Assembly: GCA_025965495.1 (NCBI GenBank)
Contig: JAOPWW010000339.1
Span: 1-30,174, forward strand
Direction of reading: 5' to 3'
DNA length: 30,174 nt
Source of the DNA: Frankiales bacterium
Lineage (GTDB): Bacteria; Actinomycetota; Actinomycetes; Mycobacteriales; SCTD01
Shown here: one piece after another, positions 7,423-14,307 of the stretch
Layout: every line of letters begins with the position of its first letter
How positions within the stretch are numbered: position 1 is the stretch's first letter
Translations under genes and position numbers: made by a program
The notes under the pieces: model-generated
The model's input: the letters and a program-made list of their open reading frames with translations, nothing else
What the model was told of the DNA's origin: nothing
The model's database searches: none

Positions 7423-8319
7423 GTGACCTCCTCGCCCTACCGTCCGGACCTGCTGGCCGACAAGCGCATCCTCATCACCGGCGGCGGCACCGGCCTCGGT
7501 CGCGGCGTCGCGCGGCACCTCGTCGAGCACGGCGCGGAGGTCCACCTGTGGGGCCGCCGGCAGGCGGTGCTCGAGGAGGCCGCCGCCGAGGCGTCCGCGT
7601 CGCGGCCCGGCAGCGTCCACGTGCACACCGTCGACGTCCGTCAGTTCGACCAGGTCGACGCCGCCGTGGAGCGGATCTGGCAGGAGCAGGGACCGCTGAC
7701 CGGCGTCCTGAACAACGCCGCCGCGAACTTCATCGCCCCGACCCACACGCTGAGCCCGCGGGCCTTCGAGGCAGTGACAGGCACCGTCATGCACGGGTCG
7801 TTCCACACCGCGCTCGCGACCGGTCGCCGCTGGATCGAGCAGGGCCTGTCGGGCAGCATCGTGTCGACGCTGACCACCTGGGTGTGGACCGGCTCCGCGT
7901 TCGTGGTCCCGTCCGCCATGGGCAAGGCTGCCGTGCACGCCATGACGATGTCGCTCGCCGTCGAGTGGGCCAAGTACGGCATCCGCGTCAACGCGCTCGC
8001 GCCCGGCCCGATCCCCACCGAGTACGCGTGGGAGATGCTCAACCCGACCGAGTCGAGCGCGGTCGGTGCCACGCAGGCGGACCAGATCCCGGCCGGTCGG
8101 ACCGGGACCGTCGAGGAGCTCGCGAACCTCACGATGTTCCTGCTGTCGGACGCCTGCGACTACCTCACCGGCCAGACCATCGCCATGGACGGCGGCCAGA
8201 TGCTGGCCGGCCCCGGCACCTTCGCCGGCCTGACCGGGATGTCGGACGAGGACTGGGCCCAGGCCCGCGAGAAGAGCATGGCCGCCACCGCGGCGAGCAA
8301 GGCCCAGCGCTCCGTCTGA
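7423..8319 (+). CDS. Short-chain dehydrogenase of the 2,4-dienoyl-CoA reductase type
   Basis: NAD(P)H-dependent Rossmann enzyme, 298 residues. The nucleotide loop is TGGGTGLGRG, followed by NNAAANFIAPT and TGSAFVVPSAMGKAAV, then EWAKYGIRVN and APGPIPTE. These resemble mitochondrial 2,4-dienoyl-CoA reductase (DECR1) more than FabG-type enzymes; that family reduces dienoyl-CoAs during oxidation of polyunsaturated acids. The ordinary YxxxK motif is SxxxK here, as in DECR1. Lys168 is kept, but the residue 15 before it, where DECR1 has its catalytic Tyr, is Trp153. The reaction may therefore differ. The GTG start has GAAGGA at 7409-7414. It sits 42 bases after the luciferase-like gene in the same operon. 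Confidence 0.85.
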   Translation: MTSSPYRPDLLADKRILITGGGTGLGRGVARHLVEHGAEVHLWGRRQAVLEEAAAEASASRPGSVHVHTVDVRQFDQVDAAVERIWQEQGPLTGVLNNAAANFIAPTHTLSPRAFEAVTGTVMHGSFHTALATGRRWIEQGLSGSIVSTLTTWVWTGSAFVVPSAMGKAAVHAMTMSLAVEWAKYGIRVNALAPGPIPTEYAWEMLNPTESSAVGATQADQIPAGRTGTVEELANLTMFLLSDACDYLTGQTIAMDGGQMLAGPGTFAGLTGMSDEDWAQAREKSMAATAASKAQRSV

Positions 8320-8327
8320 CGGAGCGC
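8307..8327 (+). terminator. 9-bp hairpin spanning the SDR stop codon
   Basis: GCGCTCCGT (8307-8315) and ACGGAGCGC (8319-8327) form a perfect stem with a CTG loop that includes the first bases of the TGA. It lies 25 bases before the next start, so it may be a partial terminator or an mRNA-stabilising element inside the operon rather than the operon end. Confidence 0.45.
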
Positions 8328-8352
8328 ACCACCTCGACGAAGGAGCACGGAC

Positions 8353-9684
8353 ATGCGCGCAGCAGTCGTCGGAGGCGGCCCCGCCGGGTGCGCCGCGGCC
8401 TACACCCTCTGCAAGCAGGGACACGACGTCGTGCTGCTCGAGGCGCAGGACCACGTCGGCGGGCGCACCAGCCAGGTGCGCAAGGAGGGCTTCAACCTGG
8501 GGTCGGGCGCCCTGTTCCTCATGGGCGGCATCTACCCGCGCACGAACGCGCTCATCGAGGAGCTCGGCCACGCCGGCGAGATGGTCGGCTGGGACGCCCA
8601 CACCCACGTGCTGGACGCCGACGGCAGCCGGTACCGCGTCGAGTTCGACCAGGTCCTGAGCTTCCTGAAGATGCCCGTCCTGTCGCTGCTCGACAAGGCG
8701 CGCATCGCCGCCGGCGTCGCGAAGCAGCTGGTCTCGGGGGGGTCGTCGAGCTGCTTCGACGGGGCGGAGCTCGCCCGGCACGACCGCGGGGAGACGCTCG
8801 AGACGTGGTCGCGCCGCGTCCTCGGGGACAAGGGCCACGACTACATCACCGTGCCGTACATGGGCTTCCTGTACGCCGTACCGATGAGCTGGCTGTCGAC
8901 GTCGCTGTTCCAGGCGATCGTCCAGCAGTTCTACAAGCTGCGCCTGGCCGTGCCGCCGGAGGGGATCGGGCAGATCAGCGACTGGCTCGTGGCCGGCTCC
9001 CCGGGGCTGGACCTGCGGCTGTCGAGCCCGGTCGAGGCGGTCGAGCGGAGCGGGACGGGCTACCTGGTGCGGGCGGCCGGGACGACGCACGAGGTGGACG
9101 CCGTCGTGGTCGCGTCCGAGCCGGGGGTCAGCGCCGACCTGCTGCAGGGCCTCGCGACCGAGGAGGCCGTCGTCAAGCTGCGTGGCTGCCGGTACTCCGA
9201 GTACGCCCACGCGCAGGTCTGCTGGACGACCGACCCCTACCCCGGCCAGGACGTCAGCGTCGTCCTGCCGGCGCGACAGCCCGACGCCGTCTGGGGCGCG
9301 GCGGTGCTGCAGAGCCACCGCCACCCCGGCGCCGTACCGCCCGGCGGTCAGGCCGTCGGGGTGTACTTCTACACGCCGCCGCTCGCGACGATGACCGACG
9401 AGGAGATCTCGCAGGCGGCCGTGGACGCCGCCCGGGCCGCCTACGGCCCCGCGCCCGACCCGGACTTCGTCGAGCTGTTCCACTTCGAGCGCGGCCTGTC
9501 CATCGCCGGACCGGGTCACTACGCGACCATGAGCACGCTGCACGCCGAGATGCCCCCGGGTGTCGCGCTCGCCGGCGACTACTTCGCGCACGCGGGCGTG
9601 GAGGCGGCGGTCCTGTCGGGTGAGCAGGCGGCAGCGCGCGCCGTGGCGTCGGCGGCGAGCGCGTCCGAGCCGGTCCCGGCGTAG
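8353..9684 (+). CDS. FAD-dependent oxidoreductase (amine oxidase/protoporphyrinogen oxidase-like)
   Basis: A 443-residue flavoprotein. The N-terminus has a dinucleotide fold, AVVGGGPAGCAAAYTL, ending in VVLLEAQDHVGGRTS, the GG-doublet motif shared by amine oxidases, phytoene desaturases and protoporphyrinogen oxidases. The C-terminus has GVALAGDYFAHAGVEAAVLSG, which closes the FAD site. No signal peptide is seen, so it is cytoplasmic. The substrate cannot be deduced; with a synthetase, a luciferase-like enzyme and a dienoyl-CoA-reductase-like SDR upstream, a desaturation or oxidation step on a lipid or alicyclic compound is a reasonable guess. The ATG start has AAGGAG at 8340-8345. It is the last gene of the operon and converges on a minus-strand synthetase. 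Confidence 0.8.
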   Translation: MRAAVVGGGPAGCAAAYTLCKQGHDVVLLEAQDHVGGRTSQVRKEGFNLGSGALFLMGGIYPRTNALIEELGHAGEMVGWDAHTHVLDADGSRYRVEFDQVLSFLKMPVLSLLDKARIAAGVAKQLVSGGSSSCFDGAELARHDRGETLETWSRRVLGDKGHDYITVPYMGFLYAVPMSWLSTSLFQAIVQQFYKLRLAVPPEGIGQISDWLVAGSPGLDLRLSSPVEAVERSGTGYLVRAAGTTHEVDAVVVASEPGVSADLLQGLATEEAVVKLRGCRYSEYAHAQVCWTTDPYPGQDVSVVLPARQPDAVWGAAVLQSHRHPGAVPPGGQAVGVYFYTPPLATMTDEEISQAAVDAARAAYGPAPDPDFVELFHFERGLSIAGPGHYATMSTLHAEMPPGVALAGDYFAHAGVEAAVLSGEQAAARAVASAASASEPVPA

Positions 9685-9690
9685 CGCACA

Positions 9691-9715
9691 GGCGGGTGGT
9701 CCTGGACCACCCGCC
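9691..9715. terminator. Bidirectional terminator between convergent genes
   Basis: GGCGGGTGGTCC (9691-9702) and GGACCACCCGCC (9704-9715) are perfect 12-base arms around one T. It sits 6 bases after the oxidoreductase stop and 11 before the stop of the minus-strand synthetase, so it can serve both strands. There is no T-tract on either side. Confidence 0.7.
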
Positions 9716-9726
9716 GCCGGTCCCCC

Positions 9727-11277
9727 TCAGTGAAAGCGCGACCGCAGCTCGACCTTGAGGACCTTGCCGGTCGGGTTGCGCGGCAGCGCGTCGAGCACCT
9801 CGAGGCGCTTGGGCAGCTTGTAGCGCGCGAGGCGCGCACCGGTGTAGGCGCGGACGTCCTCCAGGGTCGGGGCCTCGGCGCCCGGCGCCAGGGCGACGAC
9901 CGCGCACACCGCCTCGCCCCACTGCTCGTCGGGCACGCCGATCACCGCGACCTCGACGATCGCCGGGTGGTCGTACAGCACGCTCTCGATCTCGGCCGGG
10001 TAGATGTTCTCCCCGCCGGAGATGACCATGTCCTTGATGCGGTCCGAGACGTAGTAGAAGCCGTCGGCGTCCCGGTGGCCACCGTCGCCGGTGTGCAGCC
10101 AGCCGTCGGCGTCGATCGCCTTGGCGGTCGCCCCGGGGTCGTCGAGGTAGCCGAGCATCACGACCGGGCCGCGGGCGCAGATCTCGCCGACGGTGTCCGG
10201 CTCGGTGACGGTCCGGCCCTCGACGTCCTTGAGGCAGATCTCGACGAACATCGGCGGCCGGCCGGTGGAGCCGAGCTTGCTGAGGGCGTACTCCGGCGTG
10301 AGGAAGCAGAGCATCGGGGAGGCCTCGGTGAGCCCGTAGCCCTGCGCGAAGTCGATCCCCCGCGCGAGGTAGGTGCGGATCAGGCCCTCGGGCAGGGGCG
10401 CCCCGCCGCACAGGCAGCTGCGCAGGGTGCGGAGGTCGGTGTCGGCGAACGTCGGGTGCGCGGCCATGAACTGGAACATGGCCGGCACGCCGAACATCGT
10501 CGTGACGCGGTGCTCGGCGACGGCCGCCAGAGCCGCGCCCGGCTCGAACGCCCGCTGCACGACCAGGTGGCCGCCCTTGATCCAGGTCGCGAGCGTGAGG
10601 CAGTTGAGCGCCCCGATGTGGAAGAGCGGGGCCACGACCAGGGAGACGTCGTCGTAGCCGAGGTCCATGGTGGTGATGAAGTTGACGTTGTTCCACCACA
10701 TGCTGGCGTGGCTGAGCATCGCGCCCTTCGGGCGGCCCGTCGTGCCGGACGTGTACATGATCGCCGCGCAGTCCTCGGGGCGGGTCGGGGCCAGCTCCGC
10801 GAGCGGCTCGTGCGCCGCGACGAGGTCCTCCCAGGACTCCCAGCCCTCGCCTGCACCGTCGACGGCGACGTACCGCTCGACGGTGCCCAGCCCGCTGCGC
10901 AGGCCGTCCACGAGCGGGCGGTGCACGCCGTCGACGAGCAGGACCCGGACCCGGGCGTGGTCGATCATGTACGCGAGCTCGGGTCCGGTGCACCGGAAGT
11001 TCAGCGGCACGTACGTGGCGCCGAGCGCCGCGGCGGCGAACAGCCCCTCGAGGATCTGGGGCTGGTTGTGCCCGAGGAACGCCACCCGGTCCCCGGGCCC
11101 GACCCCGGAGCTCTGCAGCGCTGCCGCCAGGCGCCGGGTCCGGTCCTCGAGCTGCCCGTAGGTCTGCGTGACGCCCTCGAAGGTGATCGCGGGTCGCTCC
11201 GGGGTGGAGCGGGCGCGCCCGGCGAACCAGGCCGCCAGCGTGAGGTCGGCGGGCGCTGCGAGGGCGCGGTCGTTCAT
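9727..11277 (-). CDS. Fatty-acyl-CoA synthetase (FadD-like, ANL superfamily)
   Basis: AMP-forming ligase of 516 residues, the length of compact FadD13-type fatty acid ligases. The motifs in order are: IMYTSGTTGRPKGAM (canonical phosphate loop), GYGLTEASP, HTGDGGHRDADGFYYVSDRIKD (hinge), MVISGGENIYPAEIE, and the C-terminal catalytic lysine in RNPTGKVLK. It differs from the plus-strand synthetase at 4814 in its canonical loop and is a separate paralogue. The ATG at 11277 (MNDRALAAP) is chosen over an in-frame ATG at 11343, because the upstream stretch overlaps the predicted promoter. It is transcribed divergently from the acyl-CoA dehydrogenase at 11413 and shares an operator with it, so the two probably act in one pathway: activation then first oxidation. 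Confidence 0.9.
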   Translation of the reverse strand: MNDRALAAPADLTLAAWFAGRARSTPERPAITFEGVTQTYGQLEDRTRRLAAALQSSGVGPGDRVAFLGHNQPQILEGLFAAAALGATYVPLNFRCTGPELAYMIDHARVRVLLVDGVHRPLVDGLRSGLGTVERYVAVDGAGEGWESWEDLVAAHEPLAELAPTRPEDCAAIMYTSGTTGRPKGAMLSHASMWWNNVNFITTMDLGYDDVSLVVAPLFHIGALNCLTLATWIKGGHLVVQRAFEPGAALAAVAEHRVTTMFGVPAMFQFMAAHPTFADTDLRTLRSCLCGGAPLPEGLIRTYLARGIDFAQGYGLTEASPMLCFLTPEYALSKLGSTGRPPMFVEICLKDVEGRTVTEPDTVGEICARGPVVMLGYLDDPGATAKAIDADGWLHTGDGGHRDADGFYYVSDRIKDMVISGGENIYPAEIESVLYDHPAIVEVAVIGVPDEQWGEAVCAVVALAPGAEAPTLEDVRAYTGARLARYKLPKRLEVLDALPRNPTGKVLKVELRSRFH

Positions 11278-11321
11278 CGGTAACCCTGCGGTCGGGGTAC
11301 GGCTGGAGTCGTCATGCCGGG

Positions 11322-11351
11322 ACGATAGAGCACATGCGCGCATTAGGTCAG
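11322..11351 (-). promoter_or_regulatory. Predicted minus-strand promoter of the FadD-like synthetase
   Basis: On the minus strand CTGACC (11351-11346) and TATCGT (11327-11322) are 18 bases apart. The -10 fits TAnnnT; the -35 is moderate and lies inside the palindrome at 11345-11355. Confidence 0.45.
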
Positions 11352-11355
11352 ACCT
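11345..11355. promoter_or_regulatory. FadR/GntR-type operator copy 2 (AGGTCAGACCT)
   Basis: A perfect dyad around a central A, positioned in the middle of the divergent region. It overlaps the -35 hexamer of the minus-strand promoter and abuts that of the plus-strand promoter, so one bound regulator could control both. A one-mismatch relative, GGTCCGACT, lies at 11382-11390 over the plus -10. Confidence 0.6.
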
Positions 11356-11384
11356 TTACAGGACTGGGATCGCGTCCGTAGGGT
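11355..11384 (+). promoter_or_regulatory. Predicted promoter of the acyl-CoA dehydrogenase operon
   Basis: TTTACA (11355-11360) and TAGGGT (11379-11384) are 18 bases apart. Transcription would begin near 11391, about 22 bases before the ATG, giving a short leader that carries the GGAGG ribosome site at 11404-11408. Confidence 0.5.
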
Positions 11385-11412
11385 CCGACTCCAGACCGAC
11401 ACCGGAGGCGGC

Positions 11413-12576
11413 ATGAAGCGCACTGTCCTGGACGACGACCACCGAGACTTCGCCGAGAGCTTCGGTCGGTTCCTCGACGCGGAGGTCGTCCCGCACGACG
11501 AGGAGTGGCAGCAGGCCGGCCGCGTCCCGCGCGAGGTCCTGTCCCGACTGGGGGCGCTGGGCTACCTGGGCCTCGGAGTGCCGGAGCAGTACGGCGGCGC
11601 CGGCAACGACGACTTCCGCTTCAACGCGGTGCTCAACGAGCAGGCGACCCTGCGCGGCCTCAACTCCTTCTCCCTCTGCTACACGATGCAGAACGACGTC
11701 GCCCTGCCGTACTTCGTCGAGCTGTGCAACGAGGAGCAGGCGCAGCGGTGGTTGCCCGGCATCGCCGCCGGCGACCTCGTCCTCGGCATCGCCATGAGCG
11801 AGCCGGGCACCGGCTCCGACCTCGGCGGACTGCGCACCCGGGCCACCCGCGAGGGCGACGTCTACCGCGTCAACGGGGCGAAGACCTTCATCACCAACGG
11901 CCTCAACGCCGACCTGATCATCACGGCGGTGCGCACGGGGGAGACCGGCACGCACCGCGACATCTCCCTGGTCGTCGTCGAGAACGGCACCCAGGGCTAC
12001 GGCCGTGGTCGCAAGCTGGACAAGCTCGGCCTGCGCGCCCAGGACACCGTCGAGCTGTTCTTCGACGACGCCCGGGTCCCCGTGGACAACCTGCTCGGCA
12101 AGGAGGGCGAGGGCTTCTCCTACCTGACGAGCAACCTGCCCGCGGAGCGCCTCTCCATCGCCATCGGCAACGTGTCCAGCGCACGCGGCGCCCTGGAGCG
12201 CACCCTGACCTACGTCAAGGGCCGCGAGGCGTTCGGCCGCGCGGTCGGCACCTTCCAGAACTCCCGCTTCGTGCTGGCCACGTGCAAGACCGAGGTCGAG
12301 GTCACCCAGGCGTTCGTCGACGCGTGCCTCGCTGCGCACGTCGAGGGCGAGCTGACCGCGGACGAGGCGGCCATGGCCAAGCTGTACGCCTCCGAGATGC
12401 TGGGCCGGGTGGTCGACGCCTGCCTGCAGCTGCACGGCGGCTACGGCTTCACCCACGACTACCCGATCGCCCGCGACTACGCCGACGCCCGCATCGCGCG
12501 CATCTACGGCGGCACCAGCGAGATCATGCGGGAGATCATCGGGCGCGGCCTGGGGCTCGGGGAGAAGCGCGCATGA
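11413..12576 (+). CDS. Acyl-CoA dehydrogenase, long-chain/isovaleryl type
   Basis: Homotetrameric-type FAD enzyme that oxidises a saturated acyl-CoA to the trans-2-enoyl-CoA. The 387 residues include YGGAGND, the flavin/substrate motif AMSEPGTGSDLGG, TFITNGLNAD, the helix with NLPAERLSIA, KGREAFGRAVGTFQNSRF, LHGGYGF and the end motif IYGGTSEIMREIIGR. The catalytic base is probably Glu245 in PAERL, the position used by long-chain and isovaleryl-CoA dehydrogenases; the medium-chain position (YEGT) reads YGGT, as expected. GGAGG at 11404-11408 supports the ATG, though the 4-base spacing is short. Electrons would pass to an ETF not encoded here. The gene overlaps the next one by ATGA and faces a divergent synthetase. 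Confidence 0.92.
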   Translation: MKRTVLDDDHRDFAESFGRFLDAEVVPHDEEWQQAGRVPREVLSRLGALGYLGLGVPEQYGGAGNDDFRFNAVLNEQATLRGLNSFSLCYTMQNDVALPYFVELCNEEQAQRWLPGIAAGDLVLGIAMSEPGTGSDLGGLRTRATREGDVYRVNGAKTFITNGLNADLIITAVRTGETGTHRDISLVVVENGTQGYGRGRKLDKLGLRAQDTVELFFDDARVPVDNLLGKEGEGFSYLTSNLPAERLSIAIGNVSSARGALERTLTYVKGREAFGRAVGTFQNSRFVLATCKTEVEVTQAFVDACLAAHVEGELTADEAAMAKLYASEMLGRVVDACLQLHGGYGFTHDYPIARDYADARIARIYGGTSEIMREIIGRGLGLGEKRA

Positions 12577-13532
12577 GCAGCTCCCTCGCCCGCAGACTGC
12601 GGGACCCGCTCGCCCTGCCGGTCATCGTCGCGCCGATGTTCCTCGTCTCGGGTCCCGAGCTCGTCGTCGCGTCCTGCCGGGCCGGCGTCATGGGCTCGAT
12701 CCCCACCCAGAACGCGCGCACCTTCGAGCAGCTCGACGCGTGGATCGGCCAGATCAAGGACGGCATCGCCGACCTTCCCGACCCGCGGTGGGCCGTGTCC
12801 ATGATCGTCCACAAGACGTACGAGCGCTTCGACGCCGAGCTCGCGCTGATGACCGAGCGCAGGCCCGACGTCGTCATCACCGCGCTGGGGTCCCCGGCCC
12901 GCGTCGCCGACGCCGTCCACGGCTACGGGGGAGCGGTGTTCGCCGACGTCATGTCCGTCGAGCACGCCCGCAAGGCCGCCGACGCGGGGGCCGACGGCCT
13001 GGTGCTGGTCTGCCACGGCGCGGGCGGGCACACCGGCCGGTACAGCGCGTTCGCCATGGTCGACGAGGTCCGAGCCTTCTTCGACGGCCCGCTCGTCGTC
13101 GGCGGGGCGGTCTCGACCGGCCGCGGCGTCCTCGCCGTCGAGGCCCTCGGCGCCGACCTCGCCTACATGGGCACCCGGTACATCGCCTGCCCCGAGTCCA
13201 TGGTGGGCGCCCGGTACCGCGAGCTGCTGGTGCAGGCCGACATCACCGGGGTGACGGCCACCGCGGCGGTCACCGGGGTGCTCTGCTCCTGGCTCAGCGA
13301 CAGCCTGGCCGAGGCCGGCTACGACGCGCAGGCCCTCACCGCCGCGGGGCAGGTCGACTTCTCCGACGTCCACGGCGAGAACAAGCCCTGGAAGGACATC
13401 TTCGGAGCCGGCCAGGGGGTCGGGGCGATCGCGGCGGTGGAGACCGTCGAGGCCGTCACGCAGCAGCTGCTCGGCGAGTACCGCGAGGCCCTGGACGGGG
13501 TCAGCGGCCGGTCTGCCGCGCTGTCCGTCTGA
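12573..13532 (+). CDS. Nitronate monooxygenase family FMN protein
   Basis: TIM-barrel FMN protein of the 2-nitropropane dioxygenase/FabK family, 319 residues. The N-terminus has VIVAPMFLVSGPELVVASCRAG, the FMN-contacting first strand. The middle has ADGLVLVCHGAGGHTG, which contains the family's active-site His, and later GPLVVGGAVSTGRG and YMGTRYIACPES, which bind the FMN phosphate. The family includes nitronate oxidases, enoyl-ACP reductases and uncharacterised members beside acyl-CoA dehydrogenases; the ATGA overlap with such a gene favours a lipid-related role over nitronate detoxification, but this is inference. The ATG has GGAGAAG at 12560-12566. It is the last gene of a two-gene operon. 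Confidence 0.82.
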   Translation: MSSSLARRLRDPLALPVIVAPMFLVSGPELVVASCRAGVMGSIPTQNARTFEQLDAWIGQIKDGIADLPDPRWAVSMIVHKTYERFDAELALMTERRPDVVITALGSPARVADAVHGYGGAVFADVMSVEHARKAADAGADGLVLVCHGAGGHTGRYSAFAMVDEVRAFFDGPLVVGGAVSTGRGVLAVEALGADLAYMGTRYIACPESMVGARYRELLVQADITGVTATAAVTGVLCSWLSDSLAEAGYDAQALTAAGQVDFSDVHGENKPWKDIFGAGQGVGAIAAVETVEAVTQQLLGEYREALDGVSGRSAALSV

Positions 13533-13606
13533 TCCTGGTTCGTCCCGTGCCTGCCTGCGTGAGCCCGCTGTTCCGGTGGATGGGCGTCCGGGGCCTCGCG
13601 GAGGTG

Positions 13607-13617
13607 TGGTCAGACCT
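13607..13617. promoter_or_regulatory. FadR/GntR-type operator copy 3 (TGGTCAGACCT)
   Basis: A near-perfect dyad (one outer base off) with the same GGTCnGACC core as the copies at 4701 and 11345. It sits directly on a predicted -10 element before the response regulator, so binding would block that promoter. Confidence 0.55.
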
Positions 13618-13622
13618 ATAGT
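13617..13622 (+). promoter_or_regulatory. Predicted -10 element of the two-component cassette
   Basis: TATAGT fits the -10 consensus well in a region that is otherwise GC-rich. No good -35 is seen 16-18 bases upstream, which suggests a weak or activator-dependent promoter. Transcription would start near 13629, 28 bases before the TTG start. The rest of the gap 13533-13606 shows no gene. Confidence 0.45.
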
Positions 13623-13656
13623 CGTGACGTCCGCCACTCGACCGAGGGAGCAGCCG

Positions 13657-14307
13657 TTGCCCAGCGCCGTGCTGCTCGACGACCACCAGGTCGTCCTCGA
13701 CGGCCTGGCCGTCGCCCTCGAGCGGGGCGGCTTCGAGGTCCTCGCCTGCAGCACCCGGCCGAGCGAGGCGCTGGACGAGGTCCGGCGCCACACGCCCGAC
13801 CTGTTCGTCTGCGACTGGTGGCTCGGCCAGGAGCAGGCGGCCGCCCACGTCGCGGAGGCGCGCCGCCTCAGCCCGACGACCCGGGTCGCCGTCCTCACGG
13901 GCCACGAGGACGGCTCCGTCGCCGCTGCCGCCCTGAACGCCGGCGCCAACGGCTTCCTCGTCAAGGACGCCCTGCGCCAGGACCTCGTCCAGCAGCTGCT
14001 GCAGGTGGCCAGCGGACAGCTGGTCCTGGACGCCCGCGTGTCCGAGCACGTCCTGTCGCCGGCGAAGTACCGCCTGACCCCGCGCGAGGAGGCCGTGGTC
14101 ATCGCCATCGCCGCCGGCCGCACCAACCGTGAGATCGCCGCCGAGCTGATGCTCAGCGCCCACACGGTCAAGGAGCACGTCGGCAACGTCATGCGCAAGC
14201 TCGGCACGACCAGCCGCGCGCAGACCGCCGTCGTCGCCATGACCGCCGGTCTGGTCCCGCCCACGCAGTCGCCCGTCCGGGGCGGCCTCGCCGGCGGTCG
14301 CCGGTGA
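13657..14307 (+). CDS. NarL/FixJ-family response regulator
   Basis: Two-component transcription factor of 216 residues. The receiver domain (about 1-120) has the acidic pair Asp8/Asp9, phosphoacceptor Asp53 (FVCDWWLG), Thr81 (VLTGH) and Lys103 (FLVKDA). A LuxR-type DNA-binding domain follows (about 145-205), with LTPREEAVV, GRTNREIAAEL and SAHTVKEHVGNVMRKLG. The TTG at 13657 is chosen because GGGAG at 13646-13650 is well placed and the receiver's first strand begins right after it; a longer in-frame start would overlap the promoter. The stop overlaps the kinase start as GTGA, so the pair is co-translated. A self- or mce-directed target is plausible. Confidence 0.88.
   Translation: MPSAVLLDDHQVVLDGLAVALERGGFEVLACSTRPSEALDEVRRHTPDLFVCDWWLGQEQAAAHVAEARRLSPTTRVAVLTGHEDGSVAAAALNAGANGFLVKDALRQDLVQQLLQVASGQLVLDARVSEHVLSPAKYRLTPREEAVVIAIAAGRTNREIAAELMLSAHTVKEHVGNVMRKLGTTSRAQTAVVAMTAGLVPPTQSPVRGGLAGGRR

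Noticed and set aside
8095..8103. GGTCGGACC core inside the SDR gene
   Set aside because: It lies in coding sequence, is flanked by C and G rather than A/T, and no promoter is nearby. About one such match is expected by chance in this GC-rich window.
6034..9591. Very long open frame on the minus strand (over 1,000 codons) opposite the synthetase, luciferase-like, SDR and oxidoreductase genes
   Set aside because: It is the antisense frame created by G/C third positions. The translation is low-complexity Arg/Gly/Asp/Val-rich with no motif, while the plus strand holds clear families.
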